DNA of 64,000 nucleotides from Lucinisca nassula (lineage: Eukaryota; Mollusca; Bivalvia; Lucinida; Lucinidae), in contig CAUZLF010000224.1 of assembly GCA_963580285.1 (NCBI GenBank), forward strand, positions 1 through 64,000, in the 5' to 3' direction. The stretch's first letter is position 1. Every line of letters starts with the position of its first letter. Under the pieces are notes generated by a model that ran no database searches, was not told where the DNA came from, and worked only from the letters and a program-made list of their open reading frames with translations. Below, piece by piece: positions 33,708 to 44,597 of the stretch. A program made the position numbers and the translations under genes.

Positions 33708-35528
33708 TGATGATGATGATTTCGTGTTTAACGACGCGTCAACCCTCTTTGTGGGTCATAAGCGTCAAACGGTTAATGGTTAAACGGCAAGAATAATTAT
33801 GATGATATTAAAAGTAAAAAGTCAGAATGATAATGTATAAAAATCTGGAACAGTTAAATCTTATGAAAAAGTCCAATTTCTTTTAAGAATAAAATAATAT
33901 TATCAACAGGTACATCTCGAAACAGTTGTTGCAAAGTGTCAGCTTTGAAATATAAAATACGTGAGGGTGAAAAGTCAACACAGTCAATTAAGATATGTTT
34001 CACAGTGAATGGCTGATCACAACCTACATAAGAAGGCTGATCATCACCATTAAAAATATAAGAATGAGTAACTCTAGTATGGCCGATGCGCAGTCGTGTT
34101 AATACTACGTCCTCTTTTCTGGAAAACTGTGGAGGAGAGCATTTTGTACTAACGACAGGTTTAATGGCCCGGAGTTTGTTATTTATTGCACGGTCCCATT
34201 CGCCTTGCCATTCCGACAAGATGTATCTGTTGATAAATGGTTTAAAATTATTAAAAGGAATTTTAAAAACAGATGGATCAAGATTGAGCGATTCCTTTGC
34301 TTTCTTGTCAGCACATTCATTGCCGACAATGCCAATATGGCTCGGAAGCCAACAAAACAAGATTTGGTGTGTTTTAGAAATTTCATGATGCCTTTCGATC
34401 AATTTTTGAATTTGAGGATTTTTAGATGACGAATGGTCTAAAGCCTTAAGCACAGAAAGTGAATCAGAAAATATAATTGCTTTTTGAATTGTTGAAGAAC
34501 TGATAAAATCTAAAGCTAGGTCTATTGCTTTGGCTTCAGCTGTAAAAATAGATGAACCATCTGGAAGGCGCATGGTTTTGTGCGTATCTTTAGAAACATA
34601 CGCACAACCAACTTTAAACGGGCCTCCGTGGCCTAGTGGATAAGAGCGCTGACTCTTAGTCATTAGGTCTCTCACCGCCGTAGGTTCGAGCCTCGCTCGG
34701 GCCACGTGTGAGACGCCAAGTTCTGCAACGGAAGGTCAGGTGGTTTTTCTCCGGGTAATCCGGTTTTCGCCCACCTCTGATTAACGATCGGCTCGATATG
34801 AGTGAAATAATCTTGAAAGGGCCGTAAAACCCAAACCAAAAAAAAAAAAAAAAAAAAAACAACCAACTTTATCTCCTTCTTTGGAACCATCAGTATAGAC
34901 TTGCTGGTAATCATTGTAACGTGACTGCAGTACCTGAAAGTTTTGTTTGAGAAGTATTGGATTTGATTCGGATTTTTTGCCATCATGTAAGTCGAACAGA
35001 ATAGAAGGTTTTTTAATACACCAAGATGGAACTTCGGCCGTTTCATGTTTTTGAATATTTTTAAGGTCGATACCTGAATTTTCTAGCAGTGGTAAAATAC
35101 GTAATCCAAAAGGTTTGATTGCTGTGGGTTTTGTTTCATACTTATCTACAAATTGAGGTGGAAATGAAATTTTGGATGCCGGGTTAGATGGATTTGCAGC
35201 AAGTCTAATAGCATACTGAAGAGAAAGTTTCTCTCTGCGCGAGGTTAAAGATGGTTCACCTGCTTCTACATAAAGGCTTAATACGGGAGAAGTACGGAAG
35301 GCTCCCATGGCCAGACGAAGGCCTTGGTGATGGATAGTATCCAAGGATTTTAAATAGGACTTTCTGGCAGAACCATAAACAACAGACCCATAATCTAATT
35401 TAGATCTTATTAAAGACCGGTAAAGATGTAATAAAGTATACCGATCTGCTCCCCAACTTGTATGAGCTAAAACTTTCAAAAGATTCAAAGCTTTTAAGCA
35501 TTTCGCTTTAAGATATTTAATATGGGGA
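33708..35528 (-). mobile_element. LINE copy E 3' portion, unit 2
   Basis: Repeat of 18626-20446, with the ORF2 C-terminal half (33854-35528) interrupted by the duplicate SINE. It continues after copy F at 40199. Unlike unit 1, the continuation here is the original, non-recombinant copy E. Confidence 0.87.
34617..34858 (+). mobile_element. tRNA-derived SINE, unit 2
   Basis: Duplicate of 19535-19776 with the same 13-bp target duplication and poly(A) length. Confidence 0.88.
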
Positions 35529-35677
35529 TGATGATGATGATGATTTCGTGTTTAACGACGCGTCAACCCTCTTTGTGGGTCATAAGCGTCAAACGGTTAA
35601 TGGTTAAACGGCAAGAATAATTATGATGATATTAAAAGTAAAAAGTCAGAATGATAATGTATAAAAATCTGAAACAG

Positions 35678-38600
35678 TTAAATCTTATGAAAAAGTCCAA
35701 TTTCTTTTAAGAATAAAATAATATTATCAACAGGTACATCTCGAAACAGTTGTTGCAAAGTGTCAGCTTTGAAATATAAAATACGTGAGGGTGAAAAGTC
35801 AACACAGTCAATTAAGATATGTTTCACAGTGAATGGCTGATCACAACCTACACAAGAAGGCTGATCATCACCATTAAAAATATAAGAATGAGTAACTCTA
35901 GTATGGCCGATGCGCAGTCGTGTTAATACTACGTCCTCTTTTCTGGAAAACTGTGGAGGAGAGCATTTTGTACTAACGACAGGTTTAATGGCACGGAGTT
36001 TGTTATTTATTGCACGGTCCCATTCGCCTTGCCATTCCGACAAGATGTATCTGTTGATAAATGGTTTAAAATTATTAAAAGGAATTTTAAAAACAGATGG
36101 ATCAAGATTGAGCGATTCCTTTGCTTTCTTGTCAGCATATTCATTGCCGACAATGCCAATATGGCTCGGAAGCCAACAAAACAAGATTTGGTGTGTTTTA
36201 GAAATTTTATGATGTTTTTCGATCAATTTTTGAATTTGAGGATTTTTAGATGATGAATGGTCTAAAGCCTTAAGCACAGAAAGTGAATCAGAAAATATAA
36301 TTGCTTTTTGAATTGTTGAAGAACTGATAAAATCTAAAGCTAGGTCTATTGCTTTGGCTTCAGCTGTAAAAATAGATGAACCATCTGGAAGGCGCATGGT
36401 TTTGTGCGTATCTTTAGAAACATACGCACAACCAACTTTATCTCCTTCTTTGGAACCATCAGTATAGACTTGCTGGTAATCATCGTAACGTGATTGCAGT
36501 ACCTGAAAGTTTTGTTTGAGAAGTATCGGATTTGATTCGGATTTTTTCCATCATGTAAGTCGAACAGAATAGAAGGTTGTTTAATACACCAAGATGGAAC
36601 TTCGGCCGTTTCATGTTTTTGAATATTTTTAAGGTCGATACCTGAATTTTCCAGCAGTGGTAAAATACGTAATCCAAAAGGTTTGATTGCTGTGGGTTTT
36701 GTTTCATACTTATCTACAAATTGAGGTCGAAATGAAATTTTGGATGCCGGCTTAGATGGATTTGCAGCAAGTCTGATAGCATACTGAAGAGAAAGTTTCT
36801 CTCTGCGCGAGGTTAAAGATGGTTCACCTGCTTCTACATAAAGGCTTAATACGGAAGAAGTACGGAAGGCTCCCATGGCCAGACGAAGGCCTTGGTGATG
36901 GATAGTATCCAAGGATTTTAAATAGGACTTTCTGGCAGAACCATAAACAACAGACCCATAATCTAATTTAGATCTTATTAAAGACCGGTAAAGATGTAAT
37001 AAAGTATACCGATCTGCTCCCCAACTTGTATGAGCTAAAACTTTCAAAAGATTCAAAGCTTTTAAGCATTTCGCTTTAAGATATTTAATATGTGGAATAA
37101 AAGATAACTTTTGATCAAATATGACCCCAAGAAATTTGGCTTCTTCAACAACAGGAATTTGTGATCCGTATAAAAACAGGGAAGGATGTTCGTGTTTCTT
37201 CCGTAGTTTACAAAAATGAACACACTGCGTTTTCGACTTGGAGAACTTGAAACCATTTTTATCAGTCCATTCTTCTATTCTTTTTAAATTTTGTTGTAAC
37301 TTTCGTTCAATTGTTTTCATATTTTTTGAACGGTAACATATACAAAAATCATCAACATACAATGAACAATCAGTTTTGTCGTCCAAACATTGTACAATAT
37401 TGTTTATTTTGATGTTAAATAGCGTAGTTGAAAGAATACTACCCTGTGGGACACCCTGTTCTTGATCATAGAAATCTGACACGGTAGACCCCACACGCAC
37501 CTGAAACATGCGCTCCCCTAAAAAGCTTTCAATAAAACTGGGAAGTTTTCCTCTTAAGCCAATGCTATGTAGATCTTTCAATATTCCATAACGCCATGTT
37601 GTATCATATGCTTTCTCCAAGTCGAAAAAGACAGCCACTACGTGTTCTTTGTTAATAAAAGCATCTCGTATAAATGTTTCTAGTCTTATTAAATTGTCAT
37701 TGGTACTACGTTCCGAACGAAAGCCCGATTGATATTCTGAAATGAGGTTGTTGGACTCTAAGTACCAGACTAATCTCTTGTTTATCATTCTCTCCAATGT
37801 TTTACACAAACAACTTGTCAAAGCTATCGGACGATAATTTGTAGGTTCTGCATGATCTTTCCCTGGTTTCGGAATTGGTACAACTGTAGCTACACGCCAA
37901 CTCTCAGGACAGACCCCCGTTTCCCAAATATTATTAAAGATATCTAAAAGTGTTGTAAGAGAACTTTTTGGCAGATGCTTAAGCATCTGATAATGAATTT
38001 CATCGGGGCCGGTTGCCGTATCATGTGATTTTTCAATGGCTTCAACGAGTTCGGATAAGTTAAATGGTGTGTTGTATTCTTCGTGATTAAGGGATTTGAA
38101 GTTAAGTTTTCTTTTCTCCTGGTCCTTTTTGAAATTTCTAAAAGTGTCAGAATAATTACGCGATGATGAATTTCTCAAAAATGTGTGACCAAGAGTATCT
38201 GAAATATCTTTTTTTGTTGAAGCTATTGTGTCAAATTCAGTATTTAAATGTGTAAAACTAGAAGACTTTGTTTTTCCTGAAATTTTTCGTACCATATCCC
38301 AAACCTTTTTAATGGGGGTTTTATAGTTCAATTTGGAGACATATTCTCTCCATGACTTTCGTTTGGAAGCTCGGATTGTTCGCCGAGCTTTAGCTCTAAA
38401 AACTTTTACGTCGTTGAGCTTTTCTGAAGTGGGATTTTTGCAGAACTTATTTAGAGCCTGTTTACGCTTTTTTATAGCTTCTTTACAGTCATTATTAAAC
38501 CAAGGCTTGCTTTTCTTAGTATTTGTGGAGGTCTTTGGAATGCATTGTTCTGATATGTTAATAAGTGTATCTGTGAAATCAGAAACAATGTCAGATGATT

Positions 38601-39363
38601 CATTTAAGTGATCAACTGATAACTCTTCTTCACATAAATTATGGAATAATTCCCAGTCGGCTTTATTCATTTTCCATTTCTGGTTACAGTCTTCATCTGG
38701 TTCGTTTACGCCCTCTATTATAACAGGAAAGTGATCACTTCCGCACTGATCATCATGAACAGACCAGTCATAGTCCAAGAAGAGAGATGGGTGACACAAA
38801 GAGAGATCTAAAGAAGACAAATGACCTGTCGCAGGGTGAAGGTAAGTATAAGATTTATCATTCATCAAGCAAAGATCGTTCTTTGCAATAAAATCTTCGA
38901 CAAGTGCTCCTCTGTTATTGACATCTTTACAGCCCCATAGAATATTGTGACCATTGAAGTCGCCAACTAAAAGATATGGCGATGGAAGTTGACTCAGCAA
39001 TGAGTCAAGATGTTCGGGCTTTAAAGAAAATGAGGGTGGGATATATAGAGAGCAAACTGTAGTTTCTTTATCCAGAGAAACCGATACTGCTACAGCTTGA
39101 AGGTCGGTTTTTAATTTGATCTCTCTTTGTGGTAAACATGATTTAACAAAAATTGAGCTGCCACCAGATGGTTTGTTACCATCAGAATAGATATAGTTGT
39201 ATGTATTGAAACCCCTGACATCTATGTTGTCATCAGTTTTTAAAAAAGTTTCTTGCAAACAAAACACCGATGGGGTTAGTAGCGAAATAAGTAATAAGAG
39301 TTCATTATAATTTGATTTAAGACCTCGACAATTCCATTGTATTATTTTGTGTTTTAAATCCAT
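35678..39363 (-). pseudogene. LINE copy F ORF2, unit 2
   Basis: Same single-base frameshift as unit 1, at about 36557; all else is open from the ATG at 39363. Confidence 0.9.
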
Positions 39364-39395
39364 TTTAAGGAGAGATATTTAAAGACTAGAAACTA

Positions 39396-40198
39396 TTATG
39401 GAGGTGCAATTGGTGATATAGATCTGCTACCACCAGCTCGTGGTGTGGCAGACCTCGATCTGTTATTGCCACTTGGTGATGATGGAGTTTCAGTCAACTC
39501 CATATCACTGTCACTCAAAGATCCGAATCTGTTCTGAAATTTTATATTGTCTCTTTCCATTTTACGTTGTCTGTCTGTTTGTCTTTGAGACAATTGATGT
39601 TTTTTTATCGGATCTTGCGACCCCTTATTAGTTCGACCTGGGTCGGGTTTCTCTTTTACATTCGGCGCTGGCTTCGGTACGGTCGCTGTCGACCGATCCG
39701 AAGCAACCTGGATTGCGCCTTTTGATAAATTGGTTGAACTTTGTGGTGCTGGAGTGGATTTACTCCATGCACCAGACTTTTTCAGTTCAGCAATGTATGA
39801 TTCAGCAGTCTGTGTTGCGGAGCTGGTACATTTTACACCAGCACCCTTTGTGATGCTGGCGAAACTGGTGGTTGGTGTTATGTATCGCTCTTCGACAATC
39901 TTCCGCGCTTCTGGGAATGTTATCCCCCTTTGGTATTTGACGGTAAGTATTTCTTTTTCTTTTTTCCACGCCGGACAGTCTCGGGAGAAAACAGCATGTT
40001 TGCCATCACAATTTACGCATTTGGGTTCATTTTTGCAGTTGAGGTGATTATCAACATGCTTTTCTTCACCACAATTAGGACAGAGTTTTTTTCTCTGACA
40101 TCTGCTTTCGTGATGGCCAAAAGCCTGACAAGAGTAACATCTAAGAGGGTTTGGGATGTATACCTCTACGTTAATGGAAAGATATGCTACTTTGATTT
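39396..40198 (-). pseudogene. LINE copy F ORF1, unit 2 (5'-truncated)
   Basis: Duplicate of 24314-25116, identical at the protein level. Confidence 0.87.
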
Positions 40199-41835
40199 TA
40201 TTTAATATGGGGAATAAAAGATAACTTTTGATCAAATATGACCCCAAGAAATTTGGCTTCTTCAACAACAGGAATTTGTGATCCGTATAAAAACAGGGAA
40301 GGATGTTCGTGTTTCTTCCGTAGTTTACAAAAATGAACACACTGCGTTTTCGACTTGGAGAACTTGAAACCATTTTTATCAGTCCATTCTTCTATTCTTT
40401 TTAAATTTTGTTGTAACTTTCGTTCAATTGTTTTCATATTTTTTGAACGGTAACATATACAAAAATCATCAACATACAATGAACAATCAGTTTTGTCGTC
40501 CAAACATTGTACAATATTGTTTATTTTGATGTTAAATAGCGTAGTTGAAAGAATACTACCCTGTGGGACACCCTGTTCTTGATCATAGAAATCTGACACG
40601 GTAGACCCCACACGCACCTGAAACATGCGCTCCCCTAAAAAGCTTTCAATAAAACTGGGAAGTTTTCCTCTTAAGCCAATGTTATGTAGATCTTTCAATA
40701 TTCCAAAACGCCATGTTGTATCATATGCTTTCTCCAAGTCGAAAAAGACAGCTACTACGTGTTCTTTGTTAATAAAAGCATCTCGTATAAATGTTTCTAG
40801 TCTTATTGAATTGTCATTAGTACTACGTTCGGAACGAAAACCCGATTGAAATTCTGAAATGAGGTTGTTGGACTCTAAGTACCAGACTAAATTCTTGTTT
40901 ATCATTCTCTCCAATGTTTTACACAAACAACTTGTCAAAGCTATTGGACGATAATTTGTAGGTTCTGCATGATCTTTCCCTGGTTTCGGAATTGGTACAA
41001 CTGTAGCTACAAGCCAGCTCTCAGGACAGACCCCCGTTTCCCAAATATTATTAAAGATATCTAAAAGTGTTGTAAGAGAACTTTTTGGCAGATGCTTACG
41101 CATCTGATAATGAATTTCATCGGGGCCGGTTGCCGTATCATGTGATTTTTCAATGGCTTCAACGAGTTCGGATAAGTTAAAAGGTTTGTTGTATTCTTCG
41201 TGATTAAGGGATTTAAAGTTTAGATTTCTTTTCTCTTGGTCTTTTTTGAAATTTCTAAAAGTGTCAGAATAATTACGTGATGATGAATTTCTCAAGAATG
41301 TGTGCCCAAGAGTATCTGAAATATCTTTTTTTGTTGAAGCTATTGTGTCAAATTCAATATTTAAATGTGTAAAACTAGAAGACTTTGTTTGTCCTGAAAT
41401 TTTTCGTACCATATCCCAAACCTTTTTAATGGTGGTTTTATAGTTCAATTTGGAGACATATTCTCTCCATGACTTTCGTTTGGAAGCTCGGATTGTTCGC
41501 CGAGCTTTAGCTCTAAAAACTTTTACGTCGTTGAGCTTTTCTGAAGTGGGACTTTTGCAGAACTTATTTAGAGCCTGTTTACGCTTTTTAATAGCTTCTT
41601 TACAGTCATTATTAAACCAAGGCTTGCTTTTCTTAGTATTTGTGGAGGTCTTTGGAATGCATTGTTCTGATATGTTAATAAGTGTATCTGTGAAATCAGA
41701 AACAATGTCGGATGATTCATTAAAATGATTAATTGATAACTCTTCTTCACATAAATTATGGAATAATTCCCAGTCGGCTTTATTCATTTTCCATTTCTGG
41801 TTACAGTCCTCATCTGGTTCGTTTACACTCTCAAT

Positions 41836-41840
<5 letters not shown>

Positions 41841-41880
<40 letters not shown>

Positions 41881-42068
41881 CGACCTTATTTATAGAGGGT
41901 AACACATTTAGTAAACTAGTACTAATCTTCCATGTGGCCCTCTTTTCCTGGGTAGAACCAGTACTAAGCAATGTGGATAAAGTCTCTTGCTCAAGGAAAC
42001 AACACTTGCCGCTCGTGGGGTTCGAACCCGGTACCTCTCGATCCCGAGGCCGATACTTTACCACTGCG
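41841..42068 (-). mobile_element. tRNA-derived SINE with (TAA/TTA)n tail
   Basis: Minus-strand SINE. The tRNA-like head at the right has AGTGGTAAAGT (A-box region) and GGTTCGAACCC (B box, about 42015-42030). The body contains CCTTGAGCAAGAGACTTTATCC, the kind of conserved central block seen in several metazoan SINE superfamilies. The tail is (TAA)n on the plus strand up to about 41879. Fourteen bases of ORF2 are missing at the site instead of a duplication. Confidence 0.8.
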
Positions 42069-42354
42069 CTTCCGCACTGATCATCATGAACAGACCAGTC
42101 ATAGTCCAAGAAGAGAGATGGGTGACACAAAGAGAGATCTAAAGAAGACAAATGACCTGTCGCAGGGTGAAGGTAAGTATAAGATTTATCATTCATCAAG
42201 CAAAGATCGCTCTTTGCAATAAAATCTTCGACAAGTGCTCCTCTGTTATTGATATCTTTACAGCCCCATAGAATATTGTGACCATTGAAGTCGCCAACTA
42301 AAAGATATGGCGATGGAAGTTGACTCAGCAATGTGCCAAGCTGTTCGGGCTTTA

Positions 42355-42810
42355 TATTTCGTTTATATTTCGCAATTAATTCGATTTGCTAGAGTGTGTA
42401 GTCATGTAACTGACTTCAACACTCGTAATAAATTATTAACGGCTAAACTCCTTAATCAGGGTTATCGGTACCATAAACTACGCAAAGCCTTTTCAAAATT
42501 TTATAGACGCCATTCTGATTTAATTTCAAAATTCAATATTGGACTTAAATCTCTTCTGCAACAAGGTCTATCGGAACCCGAATTTTATGGTGACTTAGTA
42601 TATAAATTCAGAAAAATATATAACCGCAATGACTTCAGCACCCAATTTCGTAAAATCATTCTTCGATATAAAAAGATTGGGTACAACATGGATATTATAC
42701 GACAGACTGCATGCATGGTAGTTAACCCAATCACGGTTGGCAACTTTGCTTCCCTCTTTAATTGCACGCCGGTGGGTCAGGCCTCAGATTCTATGACGGC
42801 TCCAACGTAA
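42355..42810 (+). CDS. RT-X C-terminal ORF fragment
   Basis: About 150 codons ending at the stop 42808-42810; the frame upstream of 42355 is antisense LINE sequence and not part of it. Residue blocks include VYISQLIRFARVCSHV, LNQGYRYHKLRKAFSKFYRR, SEPEFYGDLVYKFRKI, MDIIRQTACMVVNPITVG and the end SMTAPT. I recall such a basic, helix-rich tail on reverse transcriptase-containing ORFs of invertebrates, but cannot name the family. The catalytic domain is not present. Confidence 0.55.
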   Translation, partial: YFVYISQLIRFARVCSHVTDFNTRNKLLTAKLLNQGYRYHKLRKAFSKFYRRHSDLISKFNIGLKSLLQQGLSEPEFYGDLVYKFRKIYNRNDFSTQFRKIILRYKKIGYNMDIIRQTACMVVNPITVGNFASLFNCTPVGQASDSMTAPT

Positions 42811-43373
42811 AGGCTTATTGAAAATTAAAGAGATAATGTCGGTTGGTGCCTGATGCTCTGTCTCTGGTCGGGCTCATCGGAGTCTAACTGTTGGTTTTCT
42901 TTTGCTCCAGCATTTCAGTGGTTTCTTGCTGTCGAGTCCTCACCGTTGTCTCACCTCTGTGGTTCTTTGATTTCTGTGTTCACGGAGATGTTGCACTGAT
43001 GAGTTAGGAGGCCTTCATGCGGACTGAACAAATTATTTGTCTAAATCGCGACGGAAGTAAGGGCGAGGATTGTGGCCACGTAAAATCGATTTAAGCCCCC
43101 CAGTGGAAATCTTCCACTGACCGTTCCAAGGCGGCTCTTCCGTGGCGGTTTATTTGTGTTGTTGTTTGTTGCTTGCTGTGTGTATCACTTGTGTCTTTTA
43201 ATTTTGGATGGCCATATGGCCATTTTGTGAGAAAGTAACTGTCCATATGGCCTTCCTTTGTTTAGGTTTCCATTATGGTCTGGTCGCTTAATGTTTGTAT
43301 TTCTTTCCCTTTGGTGTCTTTTATGGATGGAGTAAGTTAATTGTATCAATTCCTGATCTTTGTTTTACTTCTA
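42355..43373 (+). mobile_element. RT-X retroelement copy 2, 5'-truncated
   Basis: 1.02-kb insertion in copy E, flanked by a short duplication CTTTA (42350-42354 and 43374-43378). It contains a C-terminal coding piece and about 560 bp of 3' untranslated sequence. It is homologous to the split copy at 7660-8475/14255-15285, defining this as a second retroelement family in the window. 5' truncation is typical of target-primed insertion. Confidence 0.75.
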
Positions 43374-43743
43374 CTTTAAAGAAAATGAGGGAGGGATATA
43401 TAGAGAACAAATTGTAGTTTCTTTATCCAGAGAAACTGACACTGCCACAGCTTGTAGGTCTGTTTTTAATTTGATCTCTCTTTGTGGTAAACATGATTTA
43501 ACAAAAATTGAACTGCCACCAGATGGTTTGTTACCATCAGAATAGATATAGTTGTATGTATTGAAACCCCTGACATCAATGTTGTCATCAGTTTTTAAAA
43601 AAGTTTCTTGCAAACAAAAAACCGATGGGTTTAATAACGAAATAAGTAATAACAGTTCGTTATAATTTGATTTAAGACCTCGACAATTCCATTGTATTAT
43701 TTTGTGTTTTAAATCCATTTTATGAAGAGATTAAGACTAGAAA

Positions 43744-44448
43744 CTATATTGGAGCTGCAATTGGTGATATAGATCTGCTACCACCAGCTCGTGGTGTTGC
43801 AGACCTCGATCTGTTATTGCTACTTGGTGATGATGGAGCTTCAAACTCCATATCACTGTCACTCAAAGATCCGAATCTGTTCTGAAATTTTATATTGTCT
43901 CTTTCCATTTTACGTTGTCTGTCTGTTTGTTTTAGAGACAATTGCTTTTTCGGATCTTCCGATCCCTTATTAGTTCGACCGCAGTCGAGTTTCTCTTTTA
44001 CATGCGGCGCTGGCTTCGGTACGGTCGCTGTCGACCGATCCGAAGTAACCTGGATTGCGCCATTTGGTAACTTGGTTGAACTTTGTGGCGCTGGAGTGGA
44101 TTTACTCCATGCACCAGATTTTTTCAGTTCAGCTATGTATGAATCAACAGTCTGTGTTGCGGAGCTTGACACTTTTACACCAGCACCCTTTGTGATGCTG
44201 GCGTAACTGGTGGTTGGTGTTGCGTTTCGATCCTCAACAATTTTCCGCGCTTCTGGGAAGGTTATCGCTCTTTGGTATTTTACAGTGAGTATTTCTTCCA
44301 TGCCGGACAATCTCGAGAGAAAACAGCATGATTGCCACCACAATTGATGCATTTGGCCTCATTCTTACAGTGTTGATGATTATCAACATGTTTGTCTTTA
44401 CCACAGTTTGGACAAAGTTGTTTCTTCTGACATCTGCTTTCGTGGTGG
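43744..44448 (-). pseudogene. LINE copy E ORF1, C-terminal part
   Basis: Holds the second and third knuckles (CPNCGKDKHVDNHQHC, CINCGGNHAVFSRDC), the TTSYASITKGAG block and the Ser/Arg tail. About ten bases are missing around 44298 compared with other copies, changing frame. It ends 25 nt before copy E ORF2. Confidence 0.84.
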
Positions 44449-44597
44449 TGATGATGATGATGATTTCGTGTTTTACGACGCGTCAACCCTCTTTGTGGGT
44501 CATAAGCGTCAAACGGTTAATGGTTAAACGGCACGAATAATTATGATGATATTAAAAGTAAAAAGTCAGAATGATGACGTATAAAAATCTGAAACAG

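Larger units (their letters stand above)
25117..40198. repeat. 15,082-bp tandem duplication, unit 2
   Basis: Repeat of unit 1. To its right (40199 onward) the sequence is a slightly different LINE copy (E), differing from copy C-type sequence from about 40706. This is what unequal crossing over between copies C and E would leave. Confidence 0.9.
35529..40198 (-). mobile_element. LINE copy F, unit 2
   Basis: Duplicate of 20447-25116, with target duplications at 35514-35528 and 40199-40213. At 35942 it has T, restoring the family residue (SRKED) where unit 1 has G. Confidence 0.91.
40199..43718 (-). pseudogene. LINE copy E ORF2, N-terminal two thirds, doubly interrupted
   Basis: Start ATG at 43718. 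The endonuclease is split after FSLK by RT-X copy 2 (42355-43373) and again before SDHFPV by a SINE (41841-42068). The reverse transcriptase part (40199-41787) is open with YVDD. It differs from copy C at several residues, for example FGILKDL and SGQTKSS, which distinguishes E from C. Confidence 0.88.
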
